Origin: Clostridia bacterium
GTDB taxonomy: Bacteria; Bacillota; Clostridia; Christensenellales; Borkfalkiaceae
Assembly: GCA_017462985.1 (NCBI GenBank)
Contig: JAFTQB010000013.1
Span: forward strand, 1-64,000
Direction of reading: 5' to 3'
DNA: 64,000 nt
Part shown: positions 17,193 through 25,660 of the stretch, one piece after another
Position numbering within the stretch: the first letter of the stretch is position 1
Layout of the letters: every line of letters starts with the position of its first letter
The notes under the pieces: model-generated
Database searches by the model: none
What the model was told of the DNA's origin: nothing
Seen by the model: only the letters and a program-made list of their open reading frames with translations
Position numbers and translations under genes: made by a program

Positions 17193-18383
17193 ATGAACTA
17201 CACGACCATTCAAAAAGAAGAATACGGGAAAAGAGTGGCTGCGCTTCGCGCGCAAATGGCGAAAGACGGCGTCGATCTCGTGATGGGTTTTTCCAATTTG
17301 TTGGAATTGGGCATCGTACGTTATTATAGCGGGTTTGCGCCCGTGAACGAAAGCGCGGCGATCATTATCCCTTTAAACGGTCAGGTTACCGTTTGTTCGG
17401 GACAGGCAAGCGAGGATTATTGCTTGGTGCAAAATCAACTTGAGGGGAGCGTGATCAAGGTATTCCCCGAAATCGGTGAGGTGAGCGGCTTTGAATACAG
17501 TAAAGAGGGGCAGCTTGATTTTGAAGTGTATTTCAAGGAATTGAAATCGCAATACAAGGTGAAAAAGATCGGCGTGATCGGCAGGCTGATCTTCCCTTCT
17601 ATTATTTATAATAAGCTTGCGCGCGTGTTCTCGGAAGCGGAGCTTATTGATTACGACGACGTGCATTACGAACAAAGAATCATCAAAAGCGCAAACGAGA
17701 TCGAGGTTTTAAAAACCAATTGGGAGATCGTTTCCAAAACGTTCGAACGCGTCGTTCCGCAAATCAAGGTGGGAATGACGGAACGGCAGATACAGGCGCT
17801 GTTTGCATACGAAATGTATAATCTCGGCGCGGAAAGCTCGGTGCAGGCGTTTGAGCCGATGGTGGCGACGGGTACGAAAAATTCGTATATCAGTATGTGC
17901 CGCAACACTTTGCGTAAGATCGGAGAAAGCGAGATCTTAAACCTCGCGGCGGGCGTTTGCTACGAAGGGTATAACGGTATTATCTGTTCGCCGCTCGTGT
18001 TGGGGAATATTCCGCAAAAAATTAAGGACGCCGTAATGTGTGCGTACGACGCGCTCAATTATGCTTCTGCAAAGATGAACGCAGGCGTGCCTTGCGACGT
18101 GGTTTTGAACGCTTACACCGAGTATTTGACGAAATACGGCTATATCGATTATTGCCCGTACGGAAGCCTGCACAGCACGGGGATGCTTGAATGCGAAGCG
18201 CCTACCTTTACGGTGGAAAATAAGCGCGTGATCCAAGAAAATATGGCGATCTGTATCGACGCGTATTTTAAAGGTATGGAATGGGGCAGCTTCCGTATCG
18301 AAGATTGTTATTTGATCGGCAAAGACGGCGCGAAGCGTATGACGACCTATAACGATAAGGCGATTCCTGAAATTTTTAAATAA
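17193..18383 (+). CDS. M24/creatinase-family protein lacking key metal ligands
   Basis: A 396-residue protein with a creatinase N-terminal domain (1-150) and a pita-bread C-terminal domain. It looks like an Xaa-Pro peptidase, but the ligands are changed. The first two Asp positions read Ala and Ile (in LAAGVCYEGYNGII), the second His of the GH...HE motif is Cys (LHSTGMLECEAP), and one Glu is Asp. One His and the last Glu (RIEDC) remain. This fits a metal-independent creatinase-like C-N hydrolase or a non-catalytic binding protein better than a peptidase. It is followed after 12 bases by the rhodopsin-transducer-like gene. Confidence 0.8.
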   Translation: MNYTTIQKEEYGKRVAALRAQMAKDGVDLVMGFSNLLELGIVRYYSGFAPVNESAAIIIPLNGQVTVCSGQASEDYCLVQNQLEGSVIKVFPEIGEVSGFEYSKEGQLDFEVYFKELKSQYKVKKIGVIGRLIFPSIIYNKLARVFSEAELIDYDDVHYEQRIIKSANEIEVLKTNWEIVSKTFERVVPQIKVGMTERQIQALFAYEMYNLGAESSVQAFEPMVATGTKNSYISMCRNTLRKIGESEILNLAAGVCYEGYNGIICSPLVLGNIPQKIKDAVMCAYDALNYASAKMNAGVPCDVVLNAYTEYLTKYGYIDYCPYGSLHSTGMLECEAPTFTVENKRVIQENMAICIDAYFKGMEWGSFRIEDCYLIGKDGAKRMTTYNDKAIPEIFK

Positions 18384-18395
18384 GGAGTAACAAAT

Positions 18396-18764
18396 ATGAT
18401 CGGAAAGAAAAATTGGGTGTTTTGCGACGGATATTTACCTCCCCACGGGGATAATCCCGAATTTGAAGGACACGAAGCTTTAATGATTACCAATCTTAAC
18501 GAACAAACCGCGAAGATAGAACTCGTGTTCGTGTTTGAAGATAAAGAACCTGTTCAGGGGATTACGCTTACGCTGGACGGTATGCGGACGACGAGTATCC
18601 GCTTGGATAAACCGCTTGGCGAAAAGGGACTTTTGCTTGGAGAATCGGTGCAATATACCGTTTGGGTGAAAAGCGACGTGCCTGTATGCGCGTGTTTCGG
18701 CCGTTTGGACGTAAGGCAAACGAATATGGCGTATTACAGCGTGGAAGGATATTCATTTGATTGA
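18396..18764 (+). CDS. sensory rhodopsin transducer (ASRT) family protein
   Basis: A 122-residue single-domain protein resembling the Anabaena sensory rhodopsin transducer family: MIGKKNWVFCDGYLPPHG at the start, FEGHEALMITNLNEQTAKI, MRTTSIRLD, and the characteristic SDVPVCACFGRLDVRQ near the end. No rhodopsin is encoded here. Members outside phototrophs have been proposed to bind small carbohydrates, which would fit this operon. Likely cytoplasmic. The exact role is unknown. Confidence 0.75.
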   Translation: MIGKKNWVFCDGYLPPHGDNPEFEGHEALMITNLNEQTAKIELVFVFEDKEPVQGITLTLDGMRTTSIRLDKPLGEKGLLLGESVQYTVWVKSDVPVCACFGRLDVRQTNMAYYSVEGYSFD

Positions 18765-18774
18765 GAGGTGCGAT

Positions 18775-20058
18775 ATGAGAAAGATCAAGATAGCTGTTGT
18801 AGGATATGGCAATCGCGGCGGCGTTTACGCAAGTTACGCGCTTTCGCGGCCCGAAGAAGCGGAAATTTGCGCCGTGGTAGATTGTTTGGAATTTAAGTTG
18901 AAGGAAGCGGGCGCGCTGTTCGGACTTCCCGAGGATAGGCTGTTTTTGAGCCTTGACGAATTTTTGAAAGCGAACGTGGAATGCGATATCGTCGTGAACG
19001 CGACGATGGATCAAATGCACTACGAAACGGCAATGGCGATTTTGGAAAAGGGGTATAATATGCTTCTTGAAAAACCGATCACAGCCGATAAGAACGAGCT
19101 TCTTGCGATCGAAAAAAAGGCAAAAGAAAAGGGCGTGTATCTGTTCGTTTGCCACGTGATGCGCTATTCGCCGTATTTTGTCGAGATCAAGCGTTTGATC
19201 AACAAAGGCGTGATCGGCGAGATTTTCGCTTTGGAAATGAACGAACACGTTTCGGCCGGGCATTTCGTTAATTCCTACGTGCGCGGAAGATGGCACAGCG
19301 AGGCGGAGTGCGGTTCGAGTTTCTTGCTCGCAAAATGCTGTCATGACCTTGATCTTATGTGCTGGCTCAATAATAAATCGGAGCCGAAAGCCGTTTCCAG
19401 TTTTGGAAGCCGCGGATATTTCAAACCGGAATTTGCGCCTGAGGATTCGGCGGAATATTGCTATGATTGCCCTCGTTTACATACCTGTATGTATTCGGCA
19501 AAATTGATGCATTTGGATAACGATTCCGCGCCTTACGTAACATGGGAAGGGATCAAAAAACCGCTTGACGAGATTACGAAAGAAGAAAAGATCGCATATT
19601 TGAAAACTTCGATATTCGGGCAATGCGTTTATAAGATCGATACCGACCTCGTAGACCGTCAATGCGTGAGCGTAAACTTTGCCAACGGTTCGGTAGGCAC
19701 GCTGAATATGATCGGCGGAACGACGAGAGGGGGCAGAAATATTCATATCACGGGTAGCAAAGGCGAAATTGAAGGTTATTGGGAGTCGAGTGAATTCGTG
19801 CTGAGAATTTATAACGCGAACTTACAGGAGTATGCCGAAAAGAGGATATCCGTAAAGGATAAGTTGACGAATACGGGGCATATGGGCAGCGACTTTGAAA
19901 TCATGAAGAGCATCGTTGCGTATCTCAACGGCGACAGAGAATCCGTTTCGATCACGAGTATAGACGATTCCATCAACGGACATCTTTGCGTTTATGCGGC
20001 AGATGAAAGCCGCAAAGAGGGCAGGATTGTATTTTTAGAGGAGTATAAACAATTGTGA
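18775..20058 (+). CDS. Gfo/Idh/MocA family NAD(P)-dependent oxidoreductase
   Basis: A 427-residue sugar or inositol dehydrogenase-type enzyme. The Rossmann motif VVGYGNRG is at residues 8-15, and the catalytic-Lys signature EKPITAD near 99-105. The C-terminal domain includes KCCHDLDLMCW, with the usual His/Asp site. A Cys cluster CYDCPRLHTCMYSA near residues 228-241 occurs in part of the family and may bind a metal. ATG 18775 is preferred for its GAGAGGTG RBS. It overlaps the next gene (TGATG). It probably oxidises an imported sugar or sugar derivative; the substrate cannot be told. Confidence 0.88.
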   Translation: MRKIKIAVVGYGNRGGVYASYALSRPEEAEICAVVDCLEFKLKEAGALFGLPEDRLFLSLDEFLKANVECDIVVNATMDQMHYETAMAILEKGYNMLLEKPITADKNELLAIEKKAKEKGVYLFVCHVMRYSPYFVEIKRLINKGVIGEIFALEMNEHVSAGHFVNSYVRGRWHSEAECGSSFLLAKCCHDLDLMCWLNNKSEPKAVSSFGSRGYFKPEFAPEDSAEYCYDCPRLHTCMYSAKLMHLDNDSAPYVTWEGIKKPLDEITKEEKIAYLKTSIFGQCVYKIDTDLVDRQCVSVNFANGSVGTLNMIGGTTRGGRNIHITGSKGEIEGYWESSEFVLRIYNANLQEYAEKRISVKDKLTNTGHMGSDFEIMKSIVAYLNGDRESVSITSIDDSINGHLCVYAADESRKEGRIVFLEEYKQL

Positions 20059-22166
20059 TGAACTGTGATAATAAGTTTTCCATTTGGTGTCCGCTCGTAG
20101 GTTTTGACTTATACGCGCCCGATCGCGGCGTGAGCGAATATCTTGCCAAGATCGGTGCAAAGCCGCAGGCGATCTCGTTGTTCGTTTTTAATGCGGATAT
20201 TATTTATTTGCACCAAGGCATGGAAAAAGAGATTCGTTTGCCGTCGTCGAATTGTAATTATTACGGCGCTGTGCGAAACGAAATTCGCGAAATTCAGCCG
20301 TGGACGAATTACGCCTTGCGCGAGCTTGTGCAAAATTTAAAAGAGGCGGGCGTAGAAGTGTATTTCGGGATTATGGGCTCGCATACCATTCCCAAGGACG
20401 CGATGAATATAGGGGAGTTCGGGTACGTAGCGCAACAGCAGTTTTTGATTGAAAACGAGGAGCTTTGCATCGAAGGAAAGCCTTGGACGGGGCATACCTA
20501 TTTATTGAAGAGATTTAAAAACGGCAGGTATTTTCACGACTTTTTCGCTGAAAAGCTCGTGGAAGCGCTTGGGGATTACGGCGCGGACGGCGTGCATTTT
20601 GCGGACGCGATCTTTCCTCCGTGTATGCAGCTGCAAGAAGGGGATTTTTCCTTCGATATGATGGAAAGATTTGAAAAGGATCTCGGCTATGCGCTTCCCG
20701 AAGGGATGACGGAGTACAAAGAAGGTTCTCCGTTTAAGACGACGGGCGATCGGGCTGATTATGTTTGGACGAATTTACGGGAACAATGGATTACGTTCGT
20801 TTCAAACGAATGGCAAACGTCGCTTTCCGCAATTAGCGGGGCATTGCACGAGAACGGTATGAAGCTGATGGTTTGCAATGCGTGGACGAGCGAACCGTTC
20901 GAAGCGTTGTATCGCTACGGGATCGATTATGCGAAGGTCGCCAAGGCGGGCGTGGACGTAGTTTGTTTGGAACAACAGGCGACGACGACATTCGTCAATA
21001 CGCCCGGTATGGAGAGAATGCTCGATTGGGAGTTGTACAGTACGAGTATGCTCACGGGCGCGTATGCGAAAGGTCCGCAATATTTATCGATGAATTTCTT
21101 AAAGGATTCCACGGAAGAAGCGGCGACGGTCGCGCATCTGCCTGCGGCGTTGGAACGGGAGATTCATTCGTATTTGAACTGGTATTTGCTAGACGGCGAA
21201 AAAACCGATCGTTCGTCCAAGGGATATTTCATCTGCCTTGGCGACGCGATCAAGCCCGAAGAATGGAAACGGGTGATCGGTGCTTATGAAAAGGTGTTTG
21301 AGGAAGAGCCGGAGGAATATTTGGGCGCGGTGATCGGTTGGAGCGATCGGCAGATCGAAGCGTTTTTGCCCGAATATATCCGTTCTCGGCGTTGGTCGGC
21401 GCACCGCTTGCTTGCGAATATCAATCGCAAGGGCGCGGGCGTGATGGGGCTGTGTCCGATCGGGCAATTGAAATTCGCGCACAAAGACGTATTTATTCCT
21501 AACGCCGATCTTTTGACGGACGAGGAACTGGACGAGGTTCTTTCGCTTCCCACGACGGTGGTGTTGACGAGTATCAGAGGAAAAGAGGAAAGACTGAAAA
21601 AGCTTTCGTATTTAGAAAAATTCTATGACGAGGGCGTTTACTGCGACGAATATCAAAGCGTGGTTTATATCAAACGCGGCGATCGTGCTATCGATCCGCA
21701 AGCGATTTATCAAGGCGTTGCGTTTTCGAAAAGGCTTGATAAAGAGGATTTGAGCGGCGTAAAGGATACGCGCATTTGGACGGACAGTCTTGTGTTCCGT
21801 AAGGTTTCGGAGGAGTTTATCGGCTTTATCGCAAAGCTTCTTCGGGAAGCGACAGCGGCGAGATTTGGCATTTTTGTGCCCGACGAATATTGCTATACGC
21901 TTTTGAGAATGCACGGCGGCAAAAAACGGGTGCTTGTGATTAATCCCCGTTGGCTGAATTATGCGCGCGTGGCGGTTCGGGTGAACGAGGAACTTACGAG
22001 CGTGAACAACGTTTTGGATTTTCCTGCGCAACCGATTAAGCTGTTGACGGAAAGCGGCGCGGGGATTGCACAGGATAAAGAGGGAAAAAATATCAAAGAC
22101 GCGGTTGGATTTATCGTGAAGATCGCGCCTTGCGGAATCGGCGTTGTCGATTTCCAAACGAAATAA
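20058..22166 (+). CDS. putative TIM-barrel glycoside hydrolase-like protein, unassigned family
   Basis: A 702-residue protein without signal peptide. The N-terminal ~350 residues read like a (beta/alpha)8 barrel: VYFGIMGSHTIP, YGADGVHFADAIFPP, GMKLMVCNAWTSEP and VDVVCLEQQATTT. Acidic residues sit at barrel-strand ends (D in HFAD, E in LEQQ). The second half (about 400-700) contains alpha/beta and beta-sandwich-like stretches, as in GH42-type multi-domain enzymes. I cannot assign a CAZy family. Intracellular action on imported oligosaccharide is inferred. It is coupled to the upstream oxidoreductase by TGATG. Confidence 0.5.
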   Translation: MNCDNKFSIWCPLVGFDLYAPDRGVSEYLAKIGAKPQAISLFVFNADIIYLHQGMEKEIRLPSSNCNYYGAVRNEIREIQPWTNYALRELVQNLKEAGVEVYFGIMGSHTIPKDAMNIGEFGYVAQQQFLIENEELCIEGKPWTGHTYLLKRFKNGRYFHDFFAEKLVEALGDYGADGVHFADAIFPPCMQLQEGDFSFDMMERFEKDLGYALPEGMTEYKEGSPFKTTGDRADYVWTNLREQWITFVSNEWQTSLSAISGALHENGMKLMVCNAWTSEPFEALYRYGIDYAKVAKAGVDVVCLEQQATTTFVNTPGMERMLDWELYSTSMLTGAYAKGPQYLSMNFLKDSTEEAATVAHLPAALEREIHSYLNWYLLDGEKTDRSSKGYFICLGDAIKPEEWKRVIGAYEKVFEEEPEEYLGAVIGWSDRQIEAFLPEYIRSRRWSAHRLLANINRKGAGVMGLCPIGQLKFAHKDVFIPNADLLTDEELDEVLSLPTTVVLTSIRGKEERLKKLSYLEKFYDEGVYCDEYQSVVYIKRGDRAIDPQAIYQGVAFSKRLDKEDLSGVKDTRIWTDSLVFRKVSEEFIGFIAKLLREATAARFGIFVPDEYCYTLLRMHGGKKRVLVINPRWLNYARVAVRVNEELTSVNNVLDFPAQPIKLLTESGAGIAQDKEGKNIKDAVGFIVKIAPCGIGVVDFQTK

Positions 22167-22194
22167 AACCAAGAAAAATTTTAAGAGGTGGATT

Positions 22195-23808
22195 ATGAAA
22201 ATGAAAATGAAGAAGATGGGTACGTTTTTATTGGCAGCGCTTATGGCATTCGGCTGTGGGGCTTGCGGCGAGCTTCCCGAGATCGATATCGATCAAACGG
22301 AAGAGATCGACCCTAACCGTACGCAATTGTACGTGGGGATGTTCAACGGCGCATTGGGTCGCGCTTGGATGGACGAACTCGATCGTCAATACGAGGAACT
22401 GCATCCTGATATCCAGGTTATCGTAACGCCCGGAAAATCGGAGTTTGAGGACGGTACGCTACTCGTGCAAATAGCGCAGTCGCAAAACGATATCTACTTT
22501 CTTTCCTCAAATACTTACAGTACTTTCGTGGAATCTAATTTGTTAGAGCCGTTGACGGATACGATTACGGAGAAAATCTACGATGAAGACGGGAATTTTG
22601 CTTCCGATACGGGCAAGGCGGCTACGCAGTCGATTTTGGATACGATGTACGATCCCTGGAAGGATCTTTTCAAAACGGACGATAACCAATATTATGCGAT
22701 ACCCAACTGGATGAGTACGCCCGGTATCGTTTACGATGCGGATCTTTTCGAAGATTACGGGTACGAGGTTCCCGAAACCTACGAAGAGCTTATCGATTTG
22801 ATGGATACGATGGTGAACGATAAGCTCACGCCGTTCGTGTTTTCCACGATGGATTATATCACGCTGAATTCACTCTATTATATGTATGCGCAATACGAAG
22901 GTTTGAACGATTTCTATTTGAACAGTACGTTTAAAGGCACGGATTCGACTCTTGGAGAGATCAACTATCAAAACGCGTATTTATTGCAAACGCAGGAGGG
23001 CAAAAAGGCTTCGTTACAATTCGCTCACGATCTGGCACGCACGGACGCGTATACGACGAGTACGACGAAAGCGGGCTTGACGCACCTTGCGGCGCAAGGG
23101 GAATTCGTGCGTAGTATCAATACGAAGGAAACCGGCTCGCAACGCGTTGCTATGCTTCTTGAAAACAGCTATTGGGAAAGAGAAGTGAAGGGAACGATCG
23201 ACGATATGGGCAAGATTACTTCCAAATACGGCTGGGGTGCGAGAAATTTCCGCTATATGTTGGCGCCTACTTTTGAGGATAGCACGAATACCAAGCATAC
23301 CGTATTCGGCTCGACGTCCAACTCGTACGTTTGTATCAATAAATCCCGACCCGAAGCATCCAAAGAGATCGCGAAGGATTTCTTGCAATTCGTGCAAAGT
23401 AGAAAGGGGCTTGTCACCTACGTGCAAAATTCGGGGTGCTTGCGCGCGTTTAAGTTTACGATGACGCCCGAAGAATATGCCGCATGTACGCCGTTTACCC
23501 AAAGTATTTACGATCTTACGCAGCGTAGCGACGTGGAATTTGTCTGCTTTGGTAAGATCAATCCTATTTTGAGAAAGCAAACGACCGATTTCGACTACAA
23601 CTGGATGTTCTATACGGAAGCCGAAACCGCGGTCGGTGGCGGTGGGGACGGTACTGTTCCCGTTATCGGCAGAAGTGCTTTCACGATGTTCCGTTCCTAT
23701 CCGAGATTAACGGTGCAAGAATATTTCGACGGATTTGCATCGGCTTGGGATGAAGACGATTGGCAACTGAGCTATTATGATAAATTAGACGATAAATACA
23801 AGGCATAA
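22195..23808 (+). CDS. extracellular solute-binding lipoprotein, CUT1 family
   Basis: A 537-residue sugar-binding lipoprotein of an ABC importer. The signal peptide has a lipobox around AFGCGACG. The mature part shows family 1 features: YVGMFNGALGRAWMDELDRQYEELHP, WMSTPGIVYDADLFEDYGY and ETYEELIDLMD. It is somewhat longer than typical (about 420-450), which is common for binders of large oligosaccharides. ATG 22195 follows AAGAGGTGG; the in-frame extension to 22144 lies in the upstream gene. The permease genes follow after 4 bases. Confidence 0.92.
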   Translation: MKMKMKKMGTFLLAALMAFGCGACGELPEIDIDQTEEIDPNRTQLYVGMFNGALGRAWMDELDRQYEELHPDIQVIVTPGKSEFEDGTLLVQIAQSQNDIYFLSSNTYSTFVESNLLEPLTDTITEKIYDEDGNFASDTGKAATQSILDTMYDPWKDLFKTDDNQYYAIPNWMSTPGIVYDADLFEDYGYEVPETYEELIDLMDTMVNDKLTPFVFSTMDYITLNSLYYMYAQYEGLNDFYLNSTFKGTDSTLGEINYQNAYLLQTQEGKKASLQFAHDLARTDAYTTSTTKAGLTHLAAQGEFVRSINTKETGSQRVAMLLENSYWEREVKGTIDDMGKITSKYGWGARNFRYMLAPTFEDSTNTKHTVFGSTSNSYVCINKSRPEASKEIAKDFLQFVQSRKGLVTYVQNSGCLRAFKFTMTPEEYAACTPFTQSIYDLTQRSDVEFVCFGKINPILRKQTTDFDYNWMFYTEAETAVGGGGDGTVPVIGRSAFTMFRSYPRLTVQEYFDGFASAWDEDDWQLSYYDKLDDKYKA

Positions 23809-23812
23809 AAAG

Positions 23813-24727
23813 ATGGAAATTACGAAAAAAACGAAAAACAAAAGGCAAATGTCCGTTCGCAAGTCGGAGCTGATCTTTCTTGCGACGGCGCTCGCTTTTC
23901 CTCTTTTACACTTCATCGTAATGTGGTTGCTTGTGAATTTTAACTCCATTACGTTGGCGTTTAAAGAATACGTGGGGGCGAACGAATACGTTTTTGCCGG
24001 TTTTAAAAACTTTGAAGAATTATTTGTTTCGTTTGCGACGAAGCGTGAATATCAACAAATGCTTACCAATACGCTTACGATGTATTTGTTTTGTTCGCCC
24101 GTAATGCTTTGCGTGACGATGGCGATCGCGTACGCCGTTTGGAAGAAGGTGTATTGCAGCAAATTCTTTTCGACGATGCTGTTTTTGCCGTCCATTCTTT
24201 CATCTGTCGTGTTCGTGATGATTGCGAGAATTATGGTCGCGTATGCGTTTCCCAAGCTGTTTGGCGGTACGAGCGGGGAAATACTCAATCCCCCGCAGGG
24301 CTACACTACGCTTTTGTTTTATCATTGTCTGCTTGCGATCGGTACGAATATGATTTATTTTATGGGCGCGATGAGTTCCGTTTCGCCCGAAATTGTGGAA
24401 TCGGGGCAGCTTGAAGGCGTGAATGCTTGGCAGGAATTCATACATATCGTTTTTCCGTCCATTTTCCCTACGCTTACTTCTTTGATCGTCGTAGGACTTT
24501 CGCAGGTATTCACCAACCAGGGGCTATTGCTTGCCTATTACGGCGTAGGGGCAGATATGAGCGTGAGAACGTTCGGGTATCATATTTACGTTACCGTACA
24601 ACAATCGGTAAACTATAATAACTATCCCAGCACTGCCGCGATGGGCATGTTGTTCACGTCGATCAGCTTGCCGATCGTGCTTGCGGCGAAGCATTTGCTT
24701 GAAAAATACGGACCGAGTGAGGAGTAA
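23813..24727 (+). CDS. ABC sugar transporter permease, MalF/UgpA type
   Basis: A 304-residue inner-membrane permease with about six TM segments, the first near residues 20-42. The EAA loop that contacts the ATPase reads ESGQLEGVNAWQEFIHIVFP (about 196-215). Together with the next gene it forms the CUT1 channel for the lipoprotein encoded just upstream. No cognate ATPase lies nearby, so a shared MsmK/MsmX-type ATPase is likely used. Confidence 0.92.
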   Translation: MEITKKTKNKRQMSVRKSELIFLATALAFPLLHFIVMWLLVNFNSITLAFKEYVGANEYVFAGFKNFEELFVSFATKREYQQMLTNTLTMYLFCSPVMLCVTMAIAYAVWKKVYCSKFFSTMLFLPSILSSVVFVMIARIMVAYAFPKLFGGTSGEILNPPQGYTTLLFYHCLLAIGTNMIYFMGAMSSVSPEIVESGQLEGVNAWQEFIHIVFPSIFPTLTSLIVVGLSQVFTNQGLLLAYYGVGADMSVRTFGYHIYVTVQQSVNYNNYPSTAAMGMLFTSISLPIVLAAKHLLEKYGPSEE

Positions 24728-24730
24728 GCC

Positions 24731-25660
24731 ATGGAAAAGATTATACAAGAAAATAACGCGGTGAAAAAACGGAAAAAATTAAAAAAATCCAACGTGATTT
24801 TCGCCGTTATCTCTTCGGTGATTTTAGGGGCGATCTCGCTGTTTTATATCGTGCTCCTCTGTTGGGCGCTTATTTCGTCGTTTAAATCCAATTTAGACTT
24901 CGGTTATAATCCTATAGGTTTTCCGCAAGCCGAATCTTGGGCGGGATGGCATTTCGAAAATTATTACGTTGCGTATAGAGTGCTTACGGTAGGGGTTACT
25001 TACGCTGAGCGTACCGTAACGGTTTACGCGCATGAAATGCTGTTAAATTCCGTTATTTATTCCGTGGGCTGCGCGATTTCCGCAGTGTTCTGGACGGCGC
25101 TCGTAGCATACTGTTGCAGCCGTTTCGATTATAAGATTTGTAACGTGCTGTACGCGGTCGTTATCGTCGTCATGATGTTGCCGATTATCGGTGCGCTGCC
25201 TTCGGAAGTACAGATGGCAAAAACGCTTGGTTTGTACGATTCGTTGTTTGGTATGTTTATCATGCGTGCGGGATTCGTAAATATGAACTTTCTCGTCTTT
25301 TACGGCGCGTTCAAAGGGATTCCCAAAACGTACACGGAAGCAGCGATTATCGACGGGTGCGGGCAATGGCGAGTATTTTTTCAAATCATTTTACCGCTTG
25401 TAAAATCGTCTTTGTTGGCGGTGGGTTTATTGCAGTTTATTATGTATTGGAACGATTACTCTATTCCGATGATTTATCTGCCGCACCATCCGGTGCTTTC
25501 GTTCGGGTTGCATCAATTTCAAGAAAGCCGTTCGCAACATGCGACCGAGCCGATCAAGCTTGCGGCGACCTTTATTTGTTGCGCGCCCGTACTTGTGATC
25601 TTCTTGATTTTTAGAGATAAGTTGATGTCGAATATTTCTTTTGGAGGATTGAAGGGTTAA
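24731..25660 (+). CDS. ABC sugar transporter permease, MalG/UgpE type
   Basis: A 309-residue permease with an N-terminal basic stretch and about six TM segments. The EAA loop is EAAIIDGCGQWRVFFQIILP (about 204-223), typical of the MalG partner. A rather long periplasm-side loop follows TM1. Its stop overlaps the start of the next gene by one base. Confidence 0.92.
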   Translation: MEKIIQENNAVKKRKKLKKSNVIFAVISSVILGAISLFYIVLLCWALISSFKSNLDFGYNPIGFPQAESWAGWHFENYYVAYRVLTVGVTYAERTVTVYAHEMLLNSVIYSVGCAISAVFWTALVAYCCSRFDYKICNVLYAVVIVVMMLPIIGALPSEVQMAKTLGLYDSLFGMFIMRAGFVNMNFLVFYGAFKGIPKTYTEAAIIDGCGQWRVFFQIILPLVKSSLLAVGLLQFIMYWNDYSIPMIYLPHHPVLSFGLHQFQESRSQHATEPIKLAATFICCAPVLVIFLIFRDKLMSNISFGGLKG

